A DNA stretch of 64,000 nt from Mesotaenium endlicherianum (GCA_009602735.1 WELA01013696.1:103488-167487); one strand, 5' to 3'. Numbered from the stretch's first letter, positions 32,937 to 44,628 are shown. Notes: generated by a model from the sequence alone, not told the origin. A program made the numbers and translations.

Positions 32937-34220
32937 CTGTACTTGGTAGCAAGGAGAGGCAAAAATCCCTTGAGGGCAGAGCTCTTAGAAGGGGAACTCG
33001 CGGTGTGGTCAGAGGTATGCTAGCCACTCCCTCCAGTCAAAAACATGTGCCCCTTGCCAATGTATTTCAGCTTCCTACTGGTTTGCCTGTCTATGTATGA
33101 ATCAACACCCAGGTGGTTGAAGAGATGGCTGCAATCCTCCGTTCCCCTCGAGGCCCCACTTTAGAGCAGACAGGGTTCGTTAGGAGGCCAGCTGACAGAA
33201 TCAGAGGGCTGTCCAGGTCTAGGTCCAGATCTCAGTCCCCTGATCCTAGAGCCCCAAGAACATCTCCCTAGATTGTGAAACCATCCCCAATCAAGCCTTG
33301 CTGGGGGTCTCTCTGTTGCACTCCACAAAGGCAGTGGACTGAGGGTGGAGGTGACAGTTAACTGTCACCAGTGATTTCTACAGCTGGGCAACAGTGTTGA
33401 AGCAAGAGGCAGGCGGTAGGGATCTTAGTACTGTCAACTTTCTCAATACTTGCTCTCCAATTCAGTGTTGTCGAGGCGACAACAATTTAAGTTGGAGTGA
33501 TTATAATGAAACAGTATATTTGTAGATATAATATTCATATACGTATAATATTTATTCAAGTTCAGCCTGCTGAACTTCAATAAATGTTCAGTCTGCTCAA
33601 CTTATAGTAATAATCAGCTTAATGACTCAGCCGAGAGCAGCAGGCTGAAGTTGACTGAGGTCAGCTTGCTGACACATTCTTTGACAGCCAACTGACTTCT
33701 GTACTCGATAGCAGCAAATTGCCTAGTCATGCATTGAAGCATGATATGCTAGATGAATGGCCAGATGACATTCTTAGGATGGTCGGCAATTCGGGACGAT
33801 AGGAGATGGCTGCGGACTTGGTTAGCCGAGGTCCTACCAACGTGGTTTACTCCCGGGTAGGCGGTGCCATTGCACTTGCCGTTGAACAGTAAACTCATTC
33901 CATGTACATAGGCTAGGTATTGCTCTCAAGTTTGGTATTTGAAAACGAGGCCAACTCTCTTGTACAACTTACTGAGAGAGATCTGATTCAAGGCTAGAAG
34001 CCATTGATGCAAACTGTCTTCCAAACTTTGCTTATGTATGAGTTTACTGATTGCATAATGGATGCTCGTTTTACTTGCATTTGACTTATGAGTATTGTTT
34101 ATCGCTAGTGTGTTGTCTTTGCTGCAAATCAGTTAACATAAAATACCATAAAAATTACTTGCTAATATAAGGATCTTTTATTGATTGTTCAATTCCCTAT
34201 TGGTAAGTCAATTCATTTCA
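32937..34220 (+). mobile_element. Old family C copy: end of third ORF and 3' LTR
   Basis: 32937-33270 continues the third ORF to its RS-rich end (SRSRSRSQSPDPR-like). Then come non-coding sequence, the hairpin at 33467-33483, a purine-rich GTTGGAGTGAT and the LTR 33502-34220 (719 bp, starting TATAATGAAACAG and ending TTCATTTCA). The LTR is well diverged from the young copy, so this is a clearly older insertion. Its right flank (TCTTTTCCTTGCG) is the end of an LTR belonging to the minus-strand methyltransferase element. Broken. Confidence 0.85.
33502..34220 (+). repeat. 3' LTR of the old family C copy
   Basis: Aligned over its whole length with 32190-32936, with many substitutions and short deletions. 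Confidence 0.88.
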
Positions 34221-34226
34221 TCTTTT

Positions 34227-34261
34227 CCTTGCGTTGTTGCCTTGTCGGGCTGGTGTAGACA
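34227..34261 (-). repeat. LTR edge of the methyltransferase element (left)
   Basis: Matches 53004-53038 at nearly every base and reads TGTCTACACC from its minus-strand start. The rest of this LTR was displaced by the old family C insertion that ends at 34220. The purine-rich CCACGAGGGTTA on the minus strand just before it fits a polypurine tract. Confidence 0.5.
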
Positions 34262-34983
34262 TAACCCTCGTGGAGACGACGTTTCAATCTTCCTTAGCTA
34301 AAAATTCATGAATGGCTAGAAAACCTTTCAACTTTTCCTTTTGTAGCAATCTGCTCTCAAACTTCAAAATTCAAACTAACATTCAGGAAGATGAAAAGCT
34401 CTATTGGAAGTTGTACGGGCGTGAACCAAATTGCCAATGACAAGATCTCAAGACGTGCTCAAGAGGAACGACCAGGATCCTCCACCTTTGGCATCAGCGC
34501 TTGCCCTCGCAGACCCTCTTACGCCCCCTCCGCTCCCCTGACTCGGTCCTCTGGTCGGTGAGTCAATGCTGACTTCACGTACCTGGGCGGCCGTGACTTG
34601 CGCTGCGTGTGCGGCACCGTCAAGTGGATAGTAGTCGCGACAGCTGTCGTGCCTAACAGCGTCGGACCCCTGGCGCGTGCGTGGCTTCTCAGCACGTGTG
34701 CCTTCGACTTGGTTGACGTGTGGGTGCGTCGCTGCACGTGGGGATCGACCCGATTGAGCGTCCCTTGCACGTGTGTCGGTGACAGACTGGTTGAGGTTTG
34801 ACCCATTCTTGGTCTTCCTGCTCTTGCATCATGCGGTGAGGCATCCCACACTCGGTGCTTCCCATGTTCAACCAGTTCCTCATTCAACACTTAGGAGAAA
34901 TTTTCGAAAAGATAGCTTATCTTCAGTGTCCCTTACACCCCTCCCTTTCAGCTGAGGCGTCCCTGCCTTTCTGCTGCAAGCTT
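34262..34983. other. 3' non-coding part of the methyltransferase element
   Basis: No coding signature. It contains a ~108-bp segment (34535-34643) repeated at 52764-52868 in the same orientation; the repeat starts CTGACTCGGTCCTCTGG and ends GTCGCGACA. Confidence 0.5.
34535..34643 (+). repeat. ~108-bp dispersed repeat, copy 1
   Basis: Over 90% identical by eye to 52764-52868. Flanks differ on both sides. It has no clear terminal inverted repeat, so its class is unknown. Confidence 0.75.
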
Positions 34984-35709
34984 TTATTTCCTGGCCCTGT
35001 GGCTGGGGATTTTGGGAAGGGAGTCAGGACATTCCCATCGTCTTGCTATAATCTCTTCTTCACCAATGCAGAAGGTGTGCCAACGGGCACCACACTTATC
35101 GCAGGTTACCATTGCTTCTTGATCATCCAGCACTTTGCCGCTGGCACAAGGCGTGGCTGGCAACAGTTCCTCGGGCACAGTCTTAACTGTGGGGTCGATA
35201 TTTGGCAAATGGCACAACAAACAATTTTGCACGTGATGTCTCATGGTCTTACCATCAGAACCTTCCAGTTCCAATACACCATTGTCAAATGCATGTTTCA
35301 CGCGTAGGATCATTGCACCTGAACTGGTGTCAATGGTGGTCTTAGTCTGGTGCTTGCGGAAAAACGAAGTCTCCTTCCTGGATCTGCGTCATTTGCAGGC
35401 GGTAGCTTCCATCTTGCGTCCTGGCGTAACGCTGCATGTCTCTTTTCTGTGCAATTTTCATATTGTCCAGGGCAGCAGGCATGATGTGCTCAAATAACAC
35501 CTTGCGGCGCAACATGACCTTTCACAGTTCATCAGGGTTGTTCAGGTCTTTCGCTTGCTCAATCTCCTGCTTGATGCTGCTGGGCACAACTGGACTTCTT
35601 CCAAATAGAATTTGATAAGGCGAGTAATTCGCCAAAGCAGCTTGCTTGCTAAATCCGTAACCCATAACCAGCCATGGCAGGGCTAGATCCCAATCACGCT
35701 TATCATGCT
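34984..35709 (-). pseudogene. Integrase C-terminal part and PHD-like finger of the methyltransferase element
   Basis: The integrase tail has YSPYQILFGRSPVVP and a QIQEGDF block. The last 109 codons (35313-34984) have NGVLELEGSDGK, CLLCHLPNIDPT and then a cluster with CASGKV, CDKCGARWHTFC and WECP. The spacing of Cys and His resembles a C4HC3 PHD finger, which in chromatin proteins reads histone tails. The related fragment at 1-722 shows the same order. Broken; a finger call by motif only. Confidence 0.65.
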
Positions 35710-36453
35710 TGAAAGGGGCAGAGTGCCGTAGTGGAAGCGTAGTGACTCACAAGGAAAAGAACTAATTGCAATCATACTAAAGAGTGCAGCGGCATATCAC
35801 TAAGAAAGCTTATGAAAATTACTCAACATTTTGAGTAGCAAGAAACTGCTCACAAATGATGTAGGATTAAAGGCCTTGTCATTACAAACCCATAGAAATT
35901 TACAAAAGGGAAAATTGATAAGAAACAAAGAAGTTATGCCTATATATAGTTTTTTGCCTAAGTGCTCCTCCCAAGGAGGAAGCTACGGACTTTCCTAAGT
36001 GTTCGTCAAATCGTCCTTTCAAGAATATTCGTGAGTAAGCCAGATCAGTCTAATCTGACGTGTCGGGCCGAATTGACGTCCACTTACATGCATCGACATT
36101 ACTAGAATATTCTATCTTAGACGCGCTAGGCTAAACCGAAACTTCTAGGTAAATCGACCTAGTCGGCACTCCGCGTCAGCCAAACTTACGTGAAGGTTCG
36201 AGTTCATTCTACCGGGCCAGATAGCTCGACGCTGTCGGTCAATCCGACGGTCGCGCTCACCGCGAATTAAGGACAGTCGTCAACCGACCTCCAAACTACT
36301 CAAACTTCGGAAATTCATAACTCTCTGAGTACTCAACCAAATTCGATGAACTTTATATCAAAATGATCACAAAAATGCATTCTACACTTCTTTACACTCA
36401 AAACATACTTTTATGAAACTCAAAAATGCACTTTATAAACCTATGACCTTACA
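35710..36453 (-). mobile_element. Solo LTR, family A, minus orientation
   Basis: 744 bp, complementary to the family A LTRs at 6613 and 12048, starting TGTAAGG at 36453 and ending CTTTCA at 35710. A perfect 5-bp duplication ATGCT flanks it (35705-35709 and 36454-36458). No internal sequence is present, so the two LTRs of a former insertion recombined. It lies in the integrase region of the methyltransferase element. Confidence 0.93.
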
Positions 36454-37839
36454 ATGCTCAAGGCAAAATTTGCGTAAAGCAGACTTGATGGTTTGCACCA
36501 TCCGTTCTGCTAGACCATCTACTTGTGGGTGGTCTCTAGACGTAGTGCGATGGTCAATGAAGCATTTGTCCAGGAGTTTCTGAAAAGATCCTTGGAACTC
36601 AGACCCTTGGTCTGTCAGCAAATCTGCTAGGGCTCCATGACGTATAATCACACCATTGAGGAGCGCTTTTGCGGTCCCCAAGCTTTCTTTAGCGGTTAGA
36701 GGCACCACCTCTATCCACTTAGAAAAATGCTCAATCATGACCATAATGTACTTGTTACCTCGCTTTGACAGCGGTAGCTCACCTGCGAGATCGTAGCTCC
36801 ACCGGTATCCTAGGCCCATGATTGGCAAAGGTTGCAGGTGTCGGTGTTGCTGCGTAAAACCAACCTTGACGCGATCGCAGCTTGTACAAGCCTTGATCAC
36901 ATCCTCACACTACTGCTTCATGCCCCTCCACCAGTAAGATAGCTCCAGAAGACTGTATGTCTTCTTGACACCATAGTGACCAGTATTCTCATGCATTTCC
37001 TGCACCAGAGCTCGTCTTTTGGTGGATTCTGGCACTAACTTCTCCTGACCAGTTTCTTCAATCTTGAAGAGGTTATTGCGTTTCCAGCAAAATCTTTTAG
37101 CTCGATGGCCTACCTGGTCCTTTTCTTTTGCGGATAATCCTTCTATGTGGACTCCCGTCTTCAACCAATGCATAGTGGCTTGATCTTTCTAGATCTCTAA
37201 ACTGAACAGAGGTAGGGGCTCAGCTTCTCCTGATGCTACCATTCTAGCCATTTTGGCCAGGCAGGCGGCCAATTCTGCTGGGCTGCTCGGATCTTCGTCT
37301 TCTTGAGCTCCTGTTCTGTCGTCTGCGGATGGGTCCGGGTTCCTGCTGAGTCCATCGGCGTCGTTGTTGAGTATACCTGCTCGGTGTATCACTGTGATCT
37401 GGTACTCCTGGAGCTTGAGAGCCCAACGAGCCAATTTACCAGTGAGGTCTCCATTTTTCATCAGCTAGAGTAATGGTAAGTGATATGTGATCAGCGTGAA
37501 GGGTCTTCCTTATAGATACTCTCTGAAATGCGCAACAGCCCAAACCACTGCCAGTAGCTGTCCTTTGTAGGACAAGTAGCTGCTCTCTGCTCGGTTGTTA
37601 GAGCGCGAGGCATAGGCAATGACGTACTCCTCTCTAGGACTTTCGGCCTGAGTGAGTAGTGCGCCAATTCCCACACGACTCCAGTCGGTGTGTAGATTGA
37701 ACAGCTTGGAGTAGTCAGGTGTTCGCAAGACTGGGGCTGTTACCAGCCGCTCCTTGAGCTCGTTCATGGCCTTCTCCTGGGCTTCCGTCCACACAAAAGG
37801 TACGTCCTTTTTCAGGAATTCTGTTAAAGGGTGTAGCAA
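36454..37839 (-). pseudogene. Integrase core and RNase H of the methyltransferase element
   Basis: Reading leftwards: RNase H (HTDWSRVGIGALLTQAESP; KLARWALKLQEY), a zinc region (MHENTGHYGVKKTY; CTSCDRVKVGF) and the integrase core (IEHFSKWIEVVPLTAK; DLLTDQGSEFQG; SRDHPQVDGLAERMV). The core is of the type also found in the fragment at 1-80. Broken in several places. Confidence 0.85.
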
Positions 37840-38731
37840 TTTTGCTATAATCCTTCACAAATTTACGATAGTATTTGCTGAGCCCTAGGATAGCTTTCAG
37901 CTTAGACACATTCGCTGGTGCAGGTATCTTGTGAATGGTTTCAGTCTTTACAGCCTGAGGGAACATAGCATTGTTTCCAATCTCATGTCCAAAGTAAGGC
38001 ACATGTGCCTCAAAGAATCTGCACTTTCCAGGGTGCAGCGTCATCTGGAATTTCTCTAGGTGCTGGAACACTTGTTCCAAGTGCTCGAGGTGCTCCTCTA
38101 TGGACTTGCTGAATTTCACTACGTCATCAATGTATGGTTTTGCAAAATGCAGCCCCTCCAGCACTTTATCCATAGTCCTCTAAAAGATGGCTGGGGCATT
38201 TTTCAGCCCAAACAGCATTACTGTCCATTGCCAAAGTTCTCTTTGGGCCCAGAAAGCGGTCTTACCTCGATCTTCTGTTTTCACAAGGATCTGGTTGAAA
38301 CCTTGGCGTAGATCGATGATGCTGAACACCTTCCCGGTAGTAGCAATCGCAAAGATCCGCTCTGGTGTAGGCATCACATAGCTGTCTGGCTCCGTGTGAA
38401 GATTCAGTCGTCTGTAGTCTCCACACATACGAGTGGCTGTATAATTGCCATCCTTGTCCTTGTTGGCGACTACTACCGTGGGAGCTCCATGAATGGAGGT
38501 TGATTTCTCGATCATGCCGAGCTTGTGCAAAACCTGGCAAGTTTTCTCCACACAGTCCCATTCGGTCTGACTGAGCTTATGCGGCCCAAGTCTGACTGGA
38601 TTATCAGTAATTAGTGTGATTTCACACACACTGGCAGTGTTTCTACCAATCTCCTCCTTGGTAAAAGCAAACACCTTGCGGTGCTTCTTCAGCAGCCTTT
38701 CTACTTGTGCTCTCTGTTGGGCTGAGACCAT
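37840..38731 (-). pseudogene. Reverse transcriptase of the methyltransferase element
   Basis: Blocks TRMCGDYRRLNLHTEPD, FSIIDLRQGFNQI, LFGLKNAPAIF and the active-site box YIDDVV are present. The box is YIDD rather than the FLDD seen in families A and D, so this is a distinct gypsy lineage. Broken. Confidence 0.85.
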
Positions 38732-40946
38732 GTTTCCAACGGTGAAAACCTCAGTTGCTGGCTGCTTTTCCTCAACACAGGCATCCAGTAGTTGCTACTC
38801 TTTGGGTCCAGGTGGGGGCTTTCCGCCCTCATCCTGGCCTTAAGGCTTTTTTGCCTGATTGTTAGGCGGTGGAGTGGCAGGCTTTGCAGCTTGCTCCTCC
38901 GCTGTCTCAGGCTCGGTGGCCTGCTTTTTAAGCCTCTTACCTTTTTCGATAGATCGTCGCCTTTCTGGTTGCGTGGTGTAGGTTAGACGCCTCCGGAGGG
39001 GCTGCCTCAAGATTCTTTCTTCATCGGCCGCAGTCCAGCTGGTCCCGTTCCTCCTTCTTCACGTGGTGGGGGTGGGTTTGGCAAAGGCCACCCTGTTGGA
39101 TTTGCTCTGGGGTCGATTGTCCAATCCCATTCGTGCTCAATGGTGCCTATGCGCGCAACGGTTGTGCCAAACTCCTCCCTGGCTGGTGGCGTAACCGTCC
39201 ATGTTTGTGTCATAGTCTGCGATCTTTGAGCCGCAGCTAGTTGTGCGTATACAGCATTTTTGCTGTCAAGCGGCTTATGGTGCTTCTCAGCTCTATCAGT
39301 TCCCTTTCAGACAATGCAAGTGTCCTAGGAGCTGAACTGTGCTTCTCCCACGTTCCAGTGGATGAGGGGTGCACAATGGGAATGTGAATTCCCAATGTCA
39401 TGGCTTTGCGAATTACGCCATCCTCTTCCTCTCTCTGCAGAATCTCTAAGATAGGTTGCGGAGGAGGAGCTGTGGTTCCTTTTGGATCCCCTTCTCTTTG
39501 AGCTGTTCCCCTGTACTTGAAATAACGCATCAGCATCCGCCTAAAAGGTGCACTCCCTTCCCGGGCAACCTTCCTTGGTCTGCTTGCGCGACGGTGAGGA
39601 TTTTCTTGTGTTGGTTCCACCTTAGCGGTGCAGGCAGCCACTTCTTGCGATTGTTGTAGCTGATGTGGGGTAGCTTCTGGTGCTGGCAAATTGGCGGTTG
39701 GAGTGCTAGATGTAGGTGGCCTTAGATTGTTGTAAAGATCGGCCGGGCTGGGTCCTTCCATCATCAATTGGTCATTCACCCAGTCATCCGTTTTGAGTTT
39801 TTGCAGCTCCAATAGGTCCTGCTCTGGGGTAGGAAAACGTGGAATTGCTTCTTGAATCTCCTCTTCATTGGTGACTGACGGCAGGTCAAAACCTGGAAGG
39901 TTTGGCATCTCTGCCTCATCTTCAACTGATTTTTTCGCTCCGGGTGGTGGCGGTTCTCCTTCATTATCTGTGTTGAGCTTCGCCAAGTTGACGATGGCTG
40001 ATTGCATAGCGCTTGCCGCCTTAGCCACTCCCCTTTATTTGTGTTGTCGAGCGTCTGCGTCCAGCAGCTGCTCCATGATTTGCCTTGCAATGGATTCAGC
40101 TGTGTGACTGGCTGAAGCCTGCTGTTGCCCCTTAGCCTGCGGCTCTAGGCTCATCAAGGCAGGTGTTGTAGATAGTTTCTTGGCCAACTCCTCCTGGCGT
40201 TCTTCGAATATCACTTCAAGACATATGGTCTTTGCAGACCCTCCAGAATTTCCTGAGTTCTGGCTACTCTCTTCGGCCCATTCACCAAGATTGTACTCGC
40301 GTTCTTGCCTTAGTTCTTGGTTTAGACAGTATCCCGTATTTTCAGCTGTAGGCTCAGGAGCTTTCTTCTCAGATTCTTCTGACATGTCTTGTAACGACGC
40401 TCGCACTGGTGAACACAATAGACACTTTTGGTTGGCTTCCCACCTACTTGAGCTTTCCTGCCAATAGTCTCCGTGCCCACCTGCTCTTGGGCTGAGGGGG
40501 GTATCATACCCTGACCTGGCCTCTTTTAGGGTCTCTTCACGTATTGATGTCGTTGCTCCAGGAGGTGAGCTCCCAAAAATCTGGCTGTGAGTGGCGTTTC
40601 TCACAGATGATGGGGTGCCATGCGTATCGTCTTCCACTCCTGGTAGCGGTGCTGCTTGCTCAGGCGCCTGATCCCTCAGGGATGTATCCTCTCTTTCCAA
40701 AGGTGATTGTAATTCATTGGTTCGGTTATCAATCCGGTCCAATAGATCCTGACATCTCATCAGTTTTGCCACCCTATCTCCCCTGTATGCTCTGTCTACA
40801 GCGGCTATCGCTGCGTCTCTTTGTATCCAGTATTCTTCTTGTTGCTGATGTGCCGTTCTGATATCCCTCTGATCAGATGTTGGCACCACATTGATCCCAG
40901 TCGTCACTGGTCTTGGTCTCGGCATAGGCTTGTCAGTGAAGGTCAA
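38732..40946 (-). other. ~2.2-kb linker between methyltransferase and RT, unknown function
   Basis: On the minus strand the frames here are mostly open: 40946-40035 (303 codons), 40028-39237 (263 codons) and 39213-39007. They are Glu/Gln/Pro/Ser-rich with no domain I recognise. A Cys pair CLLCSPVR and an Arg-rich RRASRPRKVAREG stretch are the only notable spots. It may be a disordered spacer or an extra gag-like part. Broken, a few breaks. Confidence 0.5.
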
Positions 40947-41930
40947 CTATTGCCATGTCATGATTGTTTCCACCAACAAAGTCATAGAGTGCTGCCCGAT
41001 CATGTTGCCGAAAATCTTTGCAGCTTCATCTGATCCTACAGCACCGGCTATATGCCGAGCTATGGTGTCGGGTATTCCAAGGCATTTGCCCTTTTCCACC
41101 GCGGTGGGCTCTCTCCACACGGCGTCTTTTTTATATATATCTTTGACCATTCCTGGTCCACCTCCTCTGAAGGCTCGAGATCCTGGATATGCTGTAAAGG
41201 TAGGCAATACCACTCTTGGCTAACCCGGTTTGTTGATGACATATTGTGGATAGGAATCCCTCCAGGTCACTGGTCTGGTATGCACCGCCAGTGCCTTTTC
41301 CACTGTCAATGCTGTTGGTGATCGCCATGTAATGTCCTCCATTTCTCTCAGAATCTCGATAGGCATGCCGTTGGTCCAAAATATCCTGGCCCTATGGGAT
41401 AATCCCCCCCCGTGCTTGGCATCGTTGATTAGCACATGATGGCCCAAAGTGGAGTCGAAAATCAGCCATGGTTCTCCCGGCTTCATCTGCTTGTAGTCCA
41501 TTCCTGGATGTACGTTCTCAATCACAAACACAGGTGGGTGATAGTGCTGACGTTCCCGCAGCATGCCAATGATTTTCACCATCCATCCCCAGAGTTGTGC
41601 TTGTGGATCATTGAATCCCCTCCTGTTTCCAGCTTGAGAAAATGGTTGACAAGGGAATCCAGCAAAGATCCAATCAATCCTGCAATCATACAGGTATTCA
41701 GGCTTCACGTTCATAATGTTGCCTCCGGCAATGCGCTCGACATTGCTATATGCAAGCGCCAACCCTTTAAAATGATGCATTTGACGCATCTGATTCATGA
41801 CCTCTTGGAATGCTCAAAAAGCGTGGTCATCGTGGTCCACATAGAGGACTTTGGCCACCTGTATTCCTCGCTGGATCAATGCTATGGTCCCCGAGCCAAG
41901 TCCGGCGAATAATTCCAACACCACCACTCC
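40947..41930 (-). pseudogene. C5 cytosine DNA methyltransferase domain inside the gypsy element
   Basis: The catalytic motifs are in the canonical order. Motif I is VVLELFAGLGSG with an acidic VDHDD after it. Motif IV is GFPCQPFSQAG, whose PC holds the nucleophile Cys. Motif VI is VIENVHP. A motif VIII-like block is LSHRARIFW, then a target-recognition stretch with VLPTFTAYPGSRAF, and motif X is FGNMIGQHS. About 325 residues is enough for a compact catalytic domain. The enzyme transfers a methyl group from S-adenosylmethionine to cytosine C5. No bacterial restriction partner is nearby, and it sits between the retroviral-type protease and RT on the same strand. Broken, about two breaks. Confidence 0.85.
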
Positions 41931-42280
41931 CCTTTTGCGGAAAGGATCTTCCATCTTGACAATGCCTTGCGGCAGCGGCTCCACTCCAGGCATCAGATTT
42001 GCAGAGGAAGTAATTGGGTAGGGTACTGGCAGCAGCTCTTGCGAGCCGTGGTCCCTATTACTCACAGTTTTCAACTGCTTCATGATCCGAAGTTGCCATA
42101 TCAAGGGTGTTGGCATGTTGATGCTTGTATAGCCTTCCTCTTCTTGCTTCATGAGGTTGTCGCTGGATCCTGGGTACCTGTCACTAACGTAGCAATCTAG
42201 CAGTCCGAAGTTTGCTTCTCCTATGCAAACCATTTTCACAGGAATTTCTCCTGCCGGCTGCCAATCTGTTGACTGGTAAG

Positions 42281-44084
42281 TCACTCTCTGTTTCCGCAGA
42301 TCAATGACCATACCAAGGGAATCAGTGCTTCTGTTCCCAAGAGAACATCATAGTTTTCAGCTTCCGTCACTGTGCACTCCATGAGTAGTGACGCTTCTTC
42401 AGGTTTCCCTGGATTTACTGTGATTTTCACAGGCTTGTGAGTAATCCCACAAGACTTTGAGACTTGTCCTGAGGCATTTCTCAACTGAAAAGGACTCTCT
42501 TTCAGGTCCCTTGTCGTCAAACCTAGAGCTTTCACAGCTCGTTTTCCCAAAATGATTGGCTGTGCGCCTGTATCCAACAGAATGTTGGGAGCTGCCCAGT
42601 TGTTGAAGATCAATGCACCATCCTTATTTTGCACTCTCACGGTGCTAAAATTGGTGGGCAATGAGGCGCTATTTGCACCTTCCTCAGCTATATCCAACTG
42701 ATGTCCGGCCTCTTCAACCGTGAATGGGTAAGTGATATGCAAATCAGCGAGAGAAGGCAAAGGAGCATGCTGGATCCGGTGTTCCACCAGGGTCTTCAGC
42801 TTCTCCAGCGAAAAACTAAATGTCTTGCGCGACCAGGGCCTGGTTTGTCGTAGTTGCAAGATCTCGTTTTCATCTAGAGTGATCCGGAAAGTCTGGGGAA
42901 GCTTCCCAGCATTCCTTGGCACCAGACGGTTGTGATCTGCTTGCTCGGCAGCCATTGTATCCACAGCCATTTCAGGCAGCCGCTTCTCGCCTTTGCAGAC
43001 GGTCTTTTCTGCAATATCTGCATCATAGTAGACATTGGGCGCAGTTAGTTTCGCAAACTTCGCTTTCAACTCAGCGAATTCTGCACTTATAGCTTCATAC
43101 TTCTGGTTACTCTTACGATTACCAGAGCCACCCTTTTCTTTCTTTTTCTCTTTGTCTGCCTCTTTCGTGGCAGCATTTGCCCAGGGCGGCTTTAGATTTG
43201 GGTTCTTAGACCAACACTCATCTTCCGAGTGTCCCTTCTTATTGCAATGTGCGGATATCTGCGCTTTGCTAGCAAATAATTGCTTAGCATCTGGGTACGG
43301 ACAGTCTCTCTTCTGATGTCCTGATTTCTCGCAATTCCAACAACTCTTTGCTGTTTCAGCAGTGTTGGCGTGCTTAGCAAACTTATTGAAAGACTCGCTC
43401 TTTTTCTTGAATTGAAAATTAGAGCTGTTGGCCTTAGGCGAAAAGAATTCCTCTCTCCTCTCAAAAGCCATAAGCGTCTTGGAAGCCTCTTTATACCACA
43501 CTTTACCTTCTTCGACATTACGTGTTATTTTAGCCGCCTCGTCGATGTCCCAGTCAATCCCGTGCTTTGCGGACAGATGTGGCCTGACTTCACGATCTGT
43601 TCCCTTGCCCAAGCACAACAAAAACTTGTCAGCCACTATTCTGGGCTCGTATATTTTTGCCATTTTAGCGAGGTCTACCAATCTGGATTTGACCTCCATG
43701 ACTGTTTTGTTCTTCTGACGAACGCAATGCACATAACGGTGCACCTTAAGACTGCGATCCTCTGTGAATCGTGCTTCAAGCAACTTAAAGAAATGACGCA
43801 GGCAATGCGTGGAGTCTAGCTGGTCATCCCAAGCCTCCATATCCTTACGACAACTAGCCAAGGCTTGCGCATGGCTTGCCTCTGTCGTGGCGCTATTGCT
43901 TTGCTGACCATTGAGAGGTGTAGCTCTGCGTGTCACTCGTTCCTGAGCTTTAGCAATCTTTTCAGACAATTCTGCACACACCTTTCGCAATTCTGCGACA
44001 GAACCGGCATCATCATCTTGAGTGGCAGCCTTTCGCTGGCCCTCAGTGAGTTGCCCCATGGCCTCTGTTAATTCTTGTGTTAGT
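42281..44084 (-). pseudogene. gag C-terminal part, zinc knuckles and protease of the methyltransferase element
   Basis: From right to left: helical gag with RHFFKLLEARFTEDRSLKVH, two zinc knuckles (CWNCEKSGHQKRDC near 43310-43350 and CNKKGHSEDEC near 43215-43250), a Lys-rich stretch, and an aspartic protease with NILLDTGAQPIILGKRAV near 42540-42595 and YDVLLGTEAL near 42330. It continues the gag of 50883-51619 across the family D insertion. Confidence 0.8.
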
Positions 44085-44089
44085 GCAGC

Positions 44090-44591
44090 TGTAGTGATAG
44101 GAGTTATTTTATATATTAGTTTGCATATATTTTAATGTTTTCAAATATATTTGGAGTAGTATTGTGTGGATTCAAGTGTGAATAGGTACTCTAGTGACTT
44201 GGTTCATGTCCTTTGAACCTTCTAAGGCATTTTCGAAGTTAGAGGAAAGACCTAGAAGAACTCCACGTGGCAAAAGTCAAATGTGCCGTTTTTAGGTCAA
44301 AAGGACATGTGTACATTATTCTAGAAAGAGGTGGCAAGTTTTGGGATGTGTTGGGTGCCAACACATCAACATGCACCTTCTTAGAAATTACTCATGTAGC
44401 AAGTATATAAACAAGAGCTAGAACATAGAAAGAGGGAGAATCACTCTTGTACTTGCCAAAATCCAGAAATACATTGACTTTCAAGAAGCCATCTCTCTTT
44501 CAAGAAGCTACCACTTGTGTTCAAAGATCCTTGTCTTGAAAATATAAAGTAATATATTTCACTAAGTACTTTATCTATCTGTTTCACTACA
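44090..44591 (+). repeat. 5' LTR, family D
   Basis: 502 bp; TATA-like AGTATATAAACAAG near 44400. Confidence 0.9.
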
Positions 44592-44628
44592 GTGGTTTCG
44601 GAGCTAGGCACTTTGGTAGCACAAGAAG

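Noticed and set aside
34519-34890. Minus-strand 123-codon frame, partly shared with 52640-52918
   Set aside because: The shared part is the 108-bp DNA repeat; similarity ends at the repeat edges and there is no protein family signal.
41436-41912. Plus-strand 158-codon frame across the methyltransferase
   Set aside because: Antisense of the methyltransferase motifs; no motif of its own.
40947-41930. Methyltransferase as part of a bacterial restriction-modification system or contamination
   Set aside because: It is flanked on the same strand by gypsy protease and RT, and no endonuclease or bacterial gene arrangement is seen.
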